Source: a virus
Virus record (IMG/VR): IMGVR_UViG_3300047300_000136
Location: 1 to 34,023 of that record
Length of the DNA: 34,023 bases
Strand: one strand, 5' to 3'
Shown here: positions 5,390-11,724 of the stretch, one piece after another
Position numbering within the stretch: position 1 is the stretch's first letter
Layout of the letters: every line of letters starts with the position of its first letter
Notes under the pieces: generated by a model
Told to the model about the DNA's origin: nothing
Seen by the model: the letters and a program-made list of their open reading frames with translations, nothing else
Database searches by the model: none
Position numbers and translations under genes: made by a program

Positions 5390-6163
5390 ATGGCAGAAGT
5401 AGAAGTACCTAGAGATAGGTACGGCAGACCAATGATTGTGCCACCGAAAGGTGGCAAACCAGTGCCGTATACAAGAACAACTACAGTTGCAGGTAGTCTA
5501 GATGATGGCACTGCACTGGTTGCATGGAAATTACGCATGGCAGCAGCAGGATTAACGCTGCGACCAGACCTATTGCTAGCAGCATCAGCCCATCGAGACA
5601 ATAAGTTAGAGATGGATAAGTTGGTCGAAGATGCAATGGAAGCAGCAGGCGCTACACGCCAGGCTACAATTGGTACTGCGATTCATACGCTAACAGAAAA
5701 GTTAGACCGAGGTGAAGACCTTGGTGTAATCCCTGAAGATTATCGTGCAGATATACAAGCATATGCAGATGCAACTAAGCACTTTACTAACGTGCATATC
5801 GAACAGTTCTGCGTACTAGATAAGTTTAAGATTGCAGGTACACCTGACCGCATTGTTGAATACAAAGGCGAGAAGTTTATCTCTGACCTTAAAACAGGTA
5901 GCATCTCTTATCCAAATAAGATTGCTATGCAGTTAGCGGTATACGCCCACGGCTTGCCGTACGACCCTGCTACGGCAACCCGCGGTAGTTGGGGCGACAT
6001 CAACACAGAGAAGGGAATCATTGTTCACTTGCCAGCAGGCAGTGGAGAATGTACTCTTCACTTTGTAGACTTAGTTCATGGTTGGAAAGGTATCCAACTA
6101 GCCATGAAAGTAAGAACCCATCGTGACAAAAAGAAAATATCAACCCCGTTCCAAGGAGAATAA
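5390..6163 (+). CDS. RecB/Cas4-type PD-(D/E)XK exonuclease
   Basis: The 257-residue protein shows the RecB-family nuclease pattern in order: GTAIH with His99, Glu138, GTPDR with Asp153, the SDLKTG core with Asp166 and Lys168, and the Q-x3-Y motif with Gln181 and Tyr185. The Asp/Lys pair coordinates metal for phosphodiester cleavage. Single-domain RecB nucleases in phages act in recombination, end processing or host DNA breakdown. There is no helicase domain and no Cas4-like iron-sulfur cysteine set. It follows the leader hairpin and is coupled by TAATG to the next gene. A GC-rich inverted repeat (5944-5996) sits directly after the Gln-Tyr motif. Start ATG 5390 is set by AAAGGAG. Confidence 0.8.
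   Translation: MAEVEVPRDRYGRPMIVPPKGGKPVPYTRTTTVAGSLDDGTALVAWKLRMAAAGLTLRPDLLLAASAHRDNKLEMDKLVEDAMEAAGATRQATIGTAIHTLTEKLDRGEDLGVIPEDYRADIQAYADATKHFTNVHIEQFCVLDKFKIAGTPDRIVEYKGEKFISDLKTGSISYPNKIAMQLAVYAHGLPYDPATATRGSWGDINTEKGIIVHLPAGSGECTLHFVDLVHGWKGIQLAMKVRTHRDKKKISTPFQGE
5944..5996 (+). other. Nested inverted repeat inside nuclease gene
   Basis: TTGCCGTA (5954-5961) and TACGGCAA (5971-5978) form a perfect 8-bp stem with a 9-base loop, and CGCCC (5944-5948) can pair with GGGCG (5992-5996) outside it. The stretch is far richer in G+C than the rest of the gene and codes for the residues just after Tyr185. Confidence 0.55.
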
Positions 6164-6639
6164 TGTCTCACACAGAAGCACCTATCAGCATCAACCTCAA
6201 GACAAAAGCAGGTACACAGTTAACACTTCGTGCTAACACACCTGATGAATTCACAGCACTAACAACACAAGTCTTTGCAATCGTAGAGGCTATCGATGAA
6301 GTCGAAAAAGCAGTACACAGCACTGGTTTCAGCGCACCTGCAGCAACTCCAGTAGACCCAGCAATTGGCTATCTTGCACAGTCAATGGGTGGCACAGTAG
6401 TTGAGCAGTCATGGAATGCAGCACCTGCTGCACCAGTAGCAGCGCCAGTTGCTAATGGTCAGCGCATGTGTCCACATGGCGCAATGACTCGTATCCATGG
6501 TCTCAGTGGCAAGTTCGGTCCTTACAAGGGACACTTCTGCCCAGCACAAAAGGGTGACCCATCTAAGTGTGCAACTCAGTATGTCAAGGCGACATCACCA
6601 GAGTATGCAACATTTGTAGCAGACCAGACAAAGGCATAA
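6163..6639 (+). CDS. Hypothetical protein with C-terminal Cys/His motif
   Basis: The protein has three parts. Residues 1-50 form a beta-then-helix domain (ISINLKTKAGTQLTLRANTPDEF, then a helix). Residues 55-98 are an Ala/Pro/Val-rich flexible linker. Residues 99-150 hold a conserved-looking block with CPHGAMTR, GPYKGHFCP and a final Cys (SKCATQYV). Three cysteines plus a histidine could bind one zinc. The position between the RecB nuclease and the DnaB/RecA-type ATPase, with overlaps on the nuclease side, suggests a recombination or replication accessory such as a nucleic-acid-binding factor; this is inference. Confidence 0.65.
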   Translation: MSHTEAPISINLKTKAGTQLTLRANTPDEFTALTTQVFAIVEAIDEVEKAVHSTGFSAPAATPVDPAIGYLAQSMGGTVVEQSWNAAPAAPVAAPVANGQRMCPHGAMTRIHGLSGKFGPYKGHFCPAQKGDPSKCATQYVKATSPEYATFVADQTKA

Positions 6640-7455
6640 ATGAAAACTCTACGTCGTAGCGTAGGCAAGGCAGAGGTAGGTGGCGAACCATTGCCACCAC
6701 CTTTCCAAGTCTTTGCCCGTGAAGGAATCATTCTGCGACGCTCAGAGATAACAGTAATCGCTGGCACTCCTGGTGCTGGCAAGTCCAGTATTGCATTGCA
6801 TATTGCTGCAAGATTAAAACAACCTACATTATATTTCTCAGCAGATACCAATGCACATACTATGGCTATGCGATTGCTCGCGCTAAGAGCGCGTATCCCT
6901 CAGCAACAAGCAGAACTAATGTTAAAGACACAACCAGATACAGCCGAGTCTATCTTGCGTGAGTATGGAAATATGTATTGGTCATTCGAACCAAGCCCTA
7001 CTCTTCGTGATTTAGATGAAGAAGTATCTGCATTCGAAACTATTTGGGGCAGGTCTCCTACTCTTATAGTTGTAGATAACCTTATGGACATTGCAATTGA
7101 TGGACATGAAGAGTTTGCTGGCATGCGTCAAGTCATGAAGGAACTTAAGTACCTAGCCCGTGATACAAACGCAGCAGTTCTAGTATTGCACCATACGCAG
7201 GAAGGTGCACCTGGCTATCCGTGCCAGCCGCGCTCAGCACTGCAAGGTAAGGTTGCGCAGATTCCTGCTATGGTGTTAACTGTAGGTCAGATGATGGCAG
7301 GTCAGGATATGTACATGTGTGTGGCTCCAGTTAAAAACCGCTACGGTAAAGCCGATGCAACTGGTAACACATACCATTCGCTATCCTTTGACCCAGCATC
7401 TATGCATCTAGAAGATATTGTCCGTGACTATCGACAGGAGCAAGTACAACTATGA
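6640..7455 (+). CDS. DnaB/RecA-type P-loop ATPase (replicative helicase-like)
   Basis: The 271-residue protein is essentially a single RecA-fold ATPase. Walker A is GTPGAGKSS with Lys48, Walker B is LIVVDNLMD with Asp146, a motif with LVLHHTQEG at 182-189 fits the sensor position, and a KNRYGKA segment near residue 232 matches the arginine-finger loop of DnaB-type helicases. There is no N-terminal primase-interaction domain, so it resembles the short DnaB-like or RadA/Sms-like ATPases used by some phages. It starts at ATG 6640, immediately after the preceding stop, and overlaps the next gene by ATGA. Helicase is more likely than recombinase because the primase lies three genes downstream. Confidence 0.8.
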   Translation: MKTLRRSVGKAEVGGEPLPPPFQVFAREGIILRRSEITVIAGTPGAGKSSIALHIAARLKQPTLYFSADTNAHTMAMRLLALRARIPQQQAELMLKTQPDTAESILREYGNMYWSFEPSPTLRDLDEEVSAFETIWGRSPTLIVVDNLMDIAIDGHEEFAGMRQVMKELKYLARDTNAAVLVLHHTQEGAPGYPCQPRSALQGKVAQIPAMVLTVGQMMAGQDMYMCVAPVKNRYGKADATGNTYHSLSFDPASMHLEDIVRDYRQEQVQL

Positions 7456-7727
7456 GAAAAAAAGAATTAGAAAATAAAGTTATTTTCTTACAACGTGATA
7501 TTGAAAGAGTTCGTGATGGCTTAAGAGAAATGAGTCGTACACGTTTAACACGTGATACAAATACATATGGATTACAAACAACTACGAATACTCGTATCAA
7601 CGAACTTGAATTGACTGTAAAGCAACTTACCAATATCCTTATTAAAGCAGGCATCCTTGATACACTATCAATGCATGATGCAGTAGAAGTAAACGGAACT
7701 AAATACAATCTGAATCGAGTTCATTAA
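7452..7727 (+). CDS. Coiled-coil hypothetical protein (91 aa)
   Basis: It is coupled to the ATPase by an ATGA overlap. Residues 3-28 and 48-68 have heptad-like spacing of Leu/Ile/Val (LENKVIFLQRDIERVRDGLREM; INELELTVKQLTNILIKAGIL), so a helical hairpin or dimeric coiled coil is likely. The C-terminus is short and mixed. No family is recognised. Its fixed position directly after the ATPase suggests a partner or loader, which is inference. Confidence 0.6.
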   Translation: MRKKELENKVIFLQRDIERVRDGLREMSRTRLTRDTNTYGLQTTTNTRINELELTVKQLTNILIKAGILDTLSMHDAVEVNGTKYNLNRVH

Positions 7728-7730
7728 TCT

Positions 7731-8084
7731 ATGAGTAACGCAGCCAAGGCTAAAGGCTCAGGAGCCGAGCGAGATGTAGTAAAGTATCTCAAGGAAGAAG
7801 GCTTTATCTATGCCGATAGACGATTGGCTGGTGCAACTCTAGACAAAGGTGACGTATCAGGTATACCTGGAGTTACAATTGAAATCAAAAATCATGCCAA
7901 GATGGACTTGGCTGGTTGGACAGAAGAATTGTTAGTCGAGATGGCTAATGATAAAGCATGGACAGGCGTGGTGTGGCACAAGAGGCGCGGACGGGGGAAG
8001 CCTGCTGATTGGTACTGCACCATGCCTGGCTATGTTTATGTAGCATTATTAAAGAAGGCAATCAATGGAGAAACCAAGCATTGA
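7731..8084 (+). CDS. Holliday-junction-resolvase-like PD-(D/E)XK nuclease
   Basis: This 117-residue protein has the compact resolvase layout: an N-terminal helix with SGAERDVVKYL carrying Glu13, then DKGDVSGIPG with Asp41, the EIKN core with Glu51 and Lys53, and a basic C-terminal half (KRRGRGK) for DNA contact. These acidic residues and the lysine are the metal-binding and catalytic set of archaeal-type Hjc/VRR-NUC-like resolvases. A phage uses such an enzyme to resolve branched DNA before packaging or during recombination. The primase-type gene starts 20 bases before its end. Confidence 0.75.
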   Translation: MSNAAKAKGSGAERDVVKYLKEEGFIYADRRLAGATLDKGDVSGIPGVTIEIKNHAKMDLAGWTEELLVEMANDKAWTGVVWHKRRGRGKPADWYCTMPGYVYVALLKKAINGETKH

Positions 8085-8442
8085 GGATTACCTGCACTAC
8101 ATAGGTGCAGACGTACCAGCCAGAGGTAGTGGCTGGCGCAAGATGAAGTGCTGCTTTCATCTAGATTCACATGCAAGTGCAGCAGTAAACTTTGATAAGA
8201 ACGCCTTTGTCTGCCACGGTTGTGGTGTCAAAGGCGATACTTATTCCCTCATCATGCACAAGGAAGGATTAGATTTTAGTGAGGCTAAACAATTCGCAGA
8301 GAAGTTTTCTACTTCAGGCAACACAGAAGTACGCAGCCGAGATAGAACAAGCAGCCGATTATCTGTCAAGCCGTCAACTCTCGGTAGAAGAGGCAAACAT
8401 CTTTCACTTGGGGGTGGTCGTAGACCCGCTGCCAGGGCATGA
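8065..8442 (+). CDS. DnaG-type primase, zinc-finger part (frame 1 of split gene)
   Basis: Residues 1-80 match the CHC2 zinc-binding domain of DnaG primases: CCFH with Cys29 and His32, CHGC with Cys50 and Cys53, then KGDTYSLIMHKEGLDFSEAKQFAEKF. After residue about 85 the reading becomes an Arg/Ser-rich tail without family likeness, and the expected continuation is found in the +1 frame. I take the bulk of 8312-8442 in this frame as non-native tail. The start ATG 8065 follows AAGAAGG and overlaps the resolvase by 20 bases. The unshifted product would be a stand-alone zinc domain of 125 residues; the shifted product is a 282-residue primase. Confidence 0.7.
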   Translation: MEKPSIEDYLHYIGADVPARGSGWRKMKCCFHLDSHASAAVNFDKNAFVCHGCGVKGDTYSLIMHKEGLDFSEAKQFAEKFSTSGNTEVRSRDRTSSRLSVKPSTLGRRGKHLSLGGGRRPAARA

Positions 8443-8914
8443 GCCTTACAAGGGCAGGCTTGCTATCCCATATATCACGCCATCAGGCGTGGTAGATATA
8501 CGATTCCGTGACTTAACTGGTATGCATGATGCTAAGTATATGGGATTAGTTGGTGCTGAAACTACTATGTTTAATACACAAGCAGTCTTTGCAGCAGATG
8601 ATTACATCTGCGTTACCGAAGGTGAGTTCGACTGCATTATGATGAGCGTTAAGACGCAGCATCCAACAGTAGGTATTCCAGGCGCTAACAACTGGAAAAA
8701 ACATTATGCTAAGATTCTAGATGACTTTGATACAGTAATTGTGCTAGCCGACGGCGATGCACCAGGGCTAGAGTTTGGCAAGAAAGTTAGTCGTGAACTT
8801 GGCAACGTTAATATCATTAGCATGCCAGATGGTGAAGATGTAAACTCAATGATAATCAAGGAAGGAAGTGAATGGATTGACGAACGAATCAGAAAATGCA
8901 TTGCCGCTGAATGA
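8279..8914 (+). CDS. DnaG-type primase, TOPRIM part (frame 2 of split gene)
   Basis: From about 8330 this frame gives the expected continuation of the primase: AAEIEQAADYLSSRQLSVEEANIFHLGVV, then a beta-rich core ending in FRDLTGMHDAKY. The TOPRIM motifs follow: VTEGEFD with Glu and Asp, and VLADGDAPG with the DxD pair that binds metal. The C-terminus ends after a DGEDVNSMI block. The only upstream start is GTG 8279, with AAGGAAGG about ten bases before, and the 30 residues it would add look unlike primase sequence. Independent initiation, +1 frameshifting or an assembly error are the options; I favour frameshifting or a recent indel. Confidence 0.7.
   Translation: MRLNNSQRSFLLQATQKYAAEIEQAADYLSSRQLSVEEANIFHLGVVVDPLPGHEPYKGRLAIPYITPSGVVDIRFRDLTGMHDAKYMGLVGAETTMFNTQAVFAADDYICVTEGEFDCIMMSVKTQHPTVGIPGANNWKKHYAKILDDFDTVIVLADGDAPGLEFGKKVSRELGNVNIISMPDGEDVNSMIIKEGSEWIDERIRKCIAAE
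8305..8308 (+). other. Candidate +1 frameshift site in primase gene
   Basis: The codons AAG TTT TCT (8302-8310) contain TTTT. Slippage of the Phe tRNA from TTT at 8305-8307 to TTT at 8306-8308 gives CTA as the next codon and joins FAEKF to LLQATQKYAAEI, which restores a continuous primase. No downstream pseudoknot was worked out. Confidence 0.4.
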
Positions 8915-9188
8915 GGAATTTTGGAAGCATGTCCAGCATCTAGACTTTAAGGTAGCCATTGCACTAGACAATGGCAAGTACCTTAACATTATGGCTGCAC
9001 TTGAATCTATCTATGACTTAATCGAAGATGGCAAGTCAGAAGATGCTAAGTTCTTTATTACAGGACTGGCTGCTGCTATGCTTGCCAGCAAGTATGGTAA
9101 GAGTCAGCAAGTCTTTGATGAGATGATGGTTAAAATCTTTAGCGAAGATATGGATAACGAATTGGAAAAGATTCTAAATGAAAAGTAG
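8868..9188 (+). CDS. Hypothetical helical protein (106 aa)
   Basis: The start is probably GTG 8868, with AAGGAAGGAA just before, and overlaps the primase end by 47 bases; no in-frame ATG is available early. From residue 15 the protein is acidic and helical, with FWKHVQHLDFKVAIALD, a helical LNIMAALESIYDLIEDG, a hydrophobic FFITGLAAAMLASKYG stretch and an amphipathic acidic end. The hydrophobic segment is too mixed to be a firm membrane helix. No family is recognised. Confidence 0.55.
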   Translation: MNGLTNESENALPLNEEFWKHVQHLDFKVAIALDNGKYLNIMAALESIYDLIEDGKSEDAKFFITGLAAAMLASKYGKSQQVFDEMMVKIFSEDMDNELEKILNEK

Positions 9189-9543
9189 CAAGCACATGCA
9201 AGCAATCCTAGATGAATTGGCTGCAATCATGGTCAGAAAGCATCAGGATTACGGACCAATGAATATTGCAGGCGCACCAGGTGGTCCTATGAACGGGCTA
9301 CGAGTGCGTATGTATGACAAGTTAGCCAGACTCAACAACCTAGTTGAGAAAGGCGACACGCCGAATTACGAATCAATTGAAGATACGTTCTTAGACCTAG
9401 CCAACTATGCCATAATTGGGCTGCTAGTCCAACGTGGACAGTGGGAAGGTTTACCCGATTTAGATGAAGCAAAAAAGAGTAGTAGTACTCAGCGACTTAC
9501 AGATACCGTATCAGAACTCCCAAGTAGTTTCTACCGTAACTGA
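9178..9543 (+). CDS. DUF1599 (nucleotide-modification-associated) protein
   Basis: Residues 20-80 match the DUF1599/Nmad1 signature: KHQDYGP (21-27), a GG/PMNG loop (35-40), LRVRMYDKLARLNNL (41-55), then ESIEDTFLDLANYAII (65-80). The Asp/Glu/His pattern resembles all-helical nucleotide pyrophosphohydrolases, and the family is found in phages beside nucleotide metabolism genes; the exact substrate is unknown. The last 27 residues (after about 93) come from a region shared with the phosphoesterase frame and look like extension rather than core domain. The start ATG 9178 overlaps the previous gene by 11 bases. Confidence 0.7.
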   Translation: MKSSKHMQAILDELAAIMVRKHQDYGPMNIAGAPGGPMNGLRVRMYDKLARLNNLVEKGDTPNYESIEDTFLDLANYAIIGLLVQRGQWEGLPDLDEAKKSSSTQRLTDTVSELPSSFYRN

Positions 9544-10210
9544 GTTTATAAAAGATTATAAACCAAACGAACTTTGGTGTGTAGGTGATGAACTAGATGC
9601 ACCAGAACCTAGTCGTTGGAATAAAGGAATGCTTGGTGAGTACGCAGGTACTCTTCAAGATGGAATTGACCAGACAAAAGAAATCATTTCTGATTTCAAA
9701 AAAGCACTAGGTAGGAACAAACCGTTTTATATTCAGCGAAGTAATCATACAGACCGTATTGATACATACATTCGCAAGTATGCCCCAGCCTTCAACTCTC
9801 TACGTTCACTAGAGATTGAGGAATTGCTGGGGTATAACTCTTTAGGGGTAACTTACTTGCACAAGATGCATGAGTTGCTACCTGGCTGGGTTATGGCACA
9901 TGGAGACGAAGGCAAGTTGTCTCAGACTCCAGGCAGCACAGCGCTTGCATTAGCAAAGCGCCTAGGCAAGTCAGTAGTTTGCGGTCATACGCACCGTGTT
10001 GGTTTGCAACATGAAACAGTTGGCTTCTATGGCAAGACACATACTTTGTTTGGTCTAGAAGTCGGGCATATGATGGATATGAAGCAGGCTGATTACCTAA
10101 CTGCAGGCACTGCCAACTGGCAAACTGGTATTGGAATCCTTGTGCAATCAGGCAACAAGGTAACTCCATATGCCGTGCCTATTATTAATGGGGAGATTAA
10201 CCTTCCGTGA
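9464..10210 (+). CDS. Calcineurin-like metallophosphoesterase
   Basis: The motif series is complete in order: VVVLSDLQIPY at residues 6-16, CVGDELD near 39-45, RSNHTDR near 93-99 (the GNHD/E position), AHGDEG near 145-150, and GHTHR near 174-178. Such enzymes use two metal ions to cleave phosphomonoesters or diesters. The first motif has Gln where family members usually have His (DxH), which may alter metal site 1. The N-terminal beta strand begins at residue 4, so ATG 9464 is needed, giving an 80-base overlap with the DUF1599 gene. Phage members have been linked to nucleic-acid processing or host nucleotide control; the substrate is unknown here. Confidence 0.75.
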   Translation: MKQKRVVVLSDLQIPYQNSQVVSTVTEFIKDYKPNELWCVGDELDAPEPSRWNKGMLGEYAGTLQDGIDQTKEIISDFKKALGRNKPFYIQRSNHTDRIDTYIRKYAPAFNSLRSLEIEELLGYNSLGVTYLHKMHELLPGWVMAHGDEGKLSQTPGSTALALAKRLGKSVVCGHTHRVGLQHETVGFYGKTHTLFGLEVGHMMDMKQADYLTAGTANWQTGIGILVQSGNKVTPYAVPIINGEINLP

Positions 10211-10875
10211 ACTATCTAGAAGAATACACAGAGATGGTTCAACAGTTATCTGCTGAATACTTCAAGCGCTACAACATGCTAGAGCGTGATGATATTCGTC
10301 AGGAATTGTGGCTATGGTTCGTTGCGCATACGCGCAAGACACAAGAGTGGGCTAAGTTAGAGGCCAAAGATAGGGACAAGTTAATTGCTAAATCGTTACG
10401 CAATGCGGCTCTTAAATATTGTGAGAAGGAAAAAGCCAGAAAGTCTGGCTATGATTCCTCCGACCTTTATTACTATGATTCAAGCGTCGTTGAAGCATTC
10501 TTACCATCAATTATCGCAGGCACATATTCAATCCCAGTTAGTATCCAAGACCTCAATGCTAAATTCGGAACAGGTAACGACGCAGAAGGCAACAACTGGC
10601 TTGCCTTGCGAAGTGACATATCGTTTGCATTCGACAAACTAAGTGAGGCTAAGCAGAATGTCTTACGCCTACGCTTTAGCATAGACTCACCTGACTGGGC
10701 ATTGCTAGCCAAAGATATGGATAGCACACCAGATGGTGCACGTATGAAAGTTCAGCGTGCAATTAGTTCTTTAATTAAAAACCTAGGTGGATGGAGACCG
10801 TATCATGAAGATGACGTTGTTCAAGAAGAGACAGAAACAAGTCCATCAGACAGTGACAATGGTTCTGACGAATGA
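10207..10875 (+). CDS. Sigma-70-like factor
   Basis: The GTG start overlaps the previous TGA (GTGA). The 222-residue protein has a region-2-like N-terminal part (residues 10-75, with ERDDIRQELWLWFVAHTR and a helix carrying AKSLRNAALKYCEKEKARK). A C-terminal region-4-like helix-turn-helix follows: AFDKLSEAKQNVLRLRFSIDSPDWALLAKDMDS, then DGARMKVQRAISSLIKNLGG. The tail after residue 200 is acidic and serine-rich. This is the general layout of ECF-type sigma factors and of phage sigma-like late activators. It may direct host polymerase to late promoters; no target promoter is proven. Confidence 0.65.
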   Translation: MNYLEEYTEMVQQLSAEYFKRYNMLERDDIRQELWLWFVAHTRKTQEWAKLEAKDRDKLIAKSLRNAALKYCEKEKARKSGYDSSDLYYYDSSVVEAFLPSIIAGTYSIPVSIQDLNAKFGTGNDAEGNNWLALRSDISFAFDKLSEAKQNVLRLRFSIDSPDWALLAKDMDSTPDGARMKVQRAISSLIKNLGGWRPYHEDDVVQEETETSPSDSDNGSDE

Positions 10876-11020
10876 AGCCGAACTCCGTGAGCAGATAGCA
10901 CGGACTATAGAATCAGATAGTTTTCATCTGGCAAAAGAACTTAACGAAAGACAGATACATGCAGTGCTTGCTATGCGCCTACGCGCAGCAGCAATAGCAA
11001 GAGGTAAACCTTATGGATGA
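10859..11020 (+). CDS. Hypothetical small protein (53 aa)
   Basis: I take ATG 10859, which overlaps the sigma-like gene by 17 bases; in-frame starts further upstream (GTG 10787, ATG 10805 and ATG 10811) would cause longer overlaps. The product is helical and charged (VLTNEAELREQIARTIESDSFHLAKELNERQIHAVLAMRLRAAAIARGKP). No family is recognised and no good ribosome site is visible, so translation may depend on reinitiation from the preceding gene. Confidence 0.5.
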   Translation: MVLTNEAELREQIARTIESDSFHLAKELNERQIHAVLAMRLRAAAIARGKPYG

Positions 11021-11189
11021 CCTAAGAGGTATACCTACATTTGCTTGCATATGTGGTTGTGCCATGTTCGAGATTACAGTAATGTGGGATGAAGATACCA
11101 GAGCAGTAGGCTGGTATGACCTAGCACAAAAGTGCAAAGAATGTGGCACAATATCAACAGCACCAACAGAAATAGATGGATGTGAGTAA
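11013..11189 (+). CDS. 58-aa zinc-ribbon microprotein
   Basis: ATG 11013 overlaps the previous gene by eight bases, and the TAA overlaps the next ATG (TAATG). The product has CICGC at residues 12-16 and CKECG near residues 40-44, separated by a beta-hairpin-type segment FEITVMWDEDTRAVGWYDL, the standard zinc-ribbon layout. It is directly followed by an FmdB-like zinc ribbon, so two zinc-ribbon genes lie in tandem immediately before WhiB. Confidence 0.65.
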   Translation: MDDLRGIPTFACICGCAMFEITVMWDEDTRAVGWYDLAQKCKECGTISTAPTEIDGCE

Positions 11190-11359
11190 TGCCTTTATTT
11201 GATTTCAAATGCAATACATGTAGTGAAGTGGTAGAGATACGTGAGAACATTCCACCTGCTTGCCCAACTTGTAGTGAGACAATGCAGCGTGTATGGTCTC
11301 CAGTCGGTGTCAAGTTTAATGCGTCTGGGTTCTACAGTACAGACAACCCAAAGAGATGA
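11189..11359 (+). CDS. FmdB-family zinc-ribbon protein
   Basis: The 56-residue protein starts at the TAATG overlap. It fits the FmdB/Zn_ribbon_8 family: MPLFDFKCNTCS at the start, a second pair CPTCS at residues 25-29, and a C-terminal KFNASGFYSTDNPKR block that recurs in phage and bacterial members. The four cysteines should bind one zinc. FmdB proteins are small putative regulators; in phages their role is unknown. It overlaps the next microgene by ATGA. Confidence 0.75.
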   Translation: MPLFDFKCNTCSEVVEIRENIPPACPTCSETMQRVWSPVGVKFNASGFYSTDNPKR

Positions 11360-11451
11360 GTGGTCAGGAGTCAGACCTCGAAGAGAGGAATGATATTGAC
11401 TACTGGATTGACTACTGGAATGATTGGGCAGACAATTTTGTTGGAGGATAA
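11356..11451 (+). CDS. 31-aa acidic Trp-rich microprotein
   Basis: It begins in an ATGA overlap with the FmdB-like gene, and its TAA is immediately followed by the GTG of the WhiB gene. The sequence is very acidic with a repeated aromatic pattern (DYWIDYWNDWADNF). Its last codons, for Gly-Gly, contain GGAGG, the WhiB ribosome site. It may act mainly as a coupling peptide for whiB translation, or as a small acidic binding peptide; both are inference. Confidence 0.5.
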   Translation: MSGQESDLEERNDIDYWIDYWNDWADNFVGG

Positions 11452-11724
11452 GTGGAAGAAGTAAAGTGGATGAAAAGTGCAAACTGCGCTGGTACAGATA
11501 CCGAAGCATTTTTTGCGCCAGACGATACTAGACAATATGCCAACAAGGAAATGCTCACACGCATATGCAATGCTTGTTCAGTCAAGAGTGAGTGTGTAGA
11601 CTATTCGCTACGCTATGCAGTCCAAGGCTGGTGGGGCAATACAACAGATAAGAAACGTCAGATTAAACGACGACAACTTAATATCACACCAATACAAATA
11701 GTTTCAGAAAGAGTATACGAATGA
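11452..11724 (+). CDS. whiB: WhiB-like iron-sulfur transcription regulator
   Basis: The four cysteines Cys12, Cys39, Cys42 and Cys48 follow the WhiB pattern (C, about 26 residues, CxxC, five residues, C) and should hold a 4Fe-4S cluster. The GWWGNTT turn at residues 59-65 corresponds to the family G[VI]WGG motif, and a basic KKRQIKRRQ stretch after it is the DNA-contact segment. WhiB proteins bind the host primary sigma factor and are nearly confined to Actinobacteria and their phages, so this gene is the best host clue in the window. The GTG start is set by GGAGG at 11443-11447. A phage WhiB may redirect host transcription or block superinfection. Confidence 0.9.
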   Translation: MEEVKWMKSANCAGTDTEAFFAPDDTRQYANKEMLTRICNACSVKSECVDYSLRYAVQGWWGNTTDKKRQIKRRQLNITPIQIVSERVYE

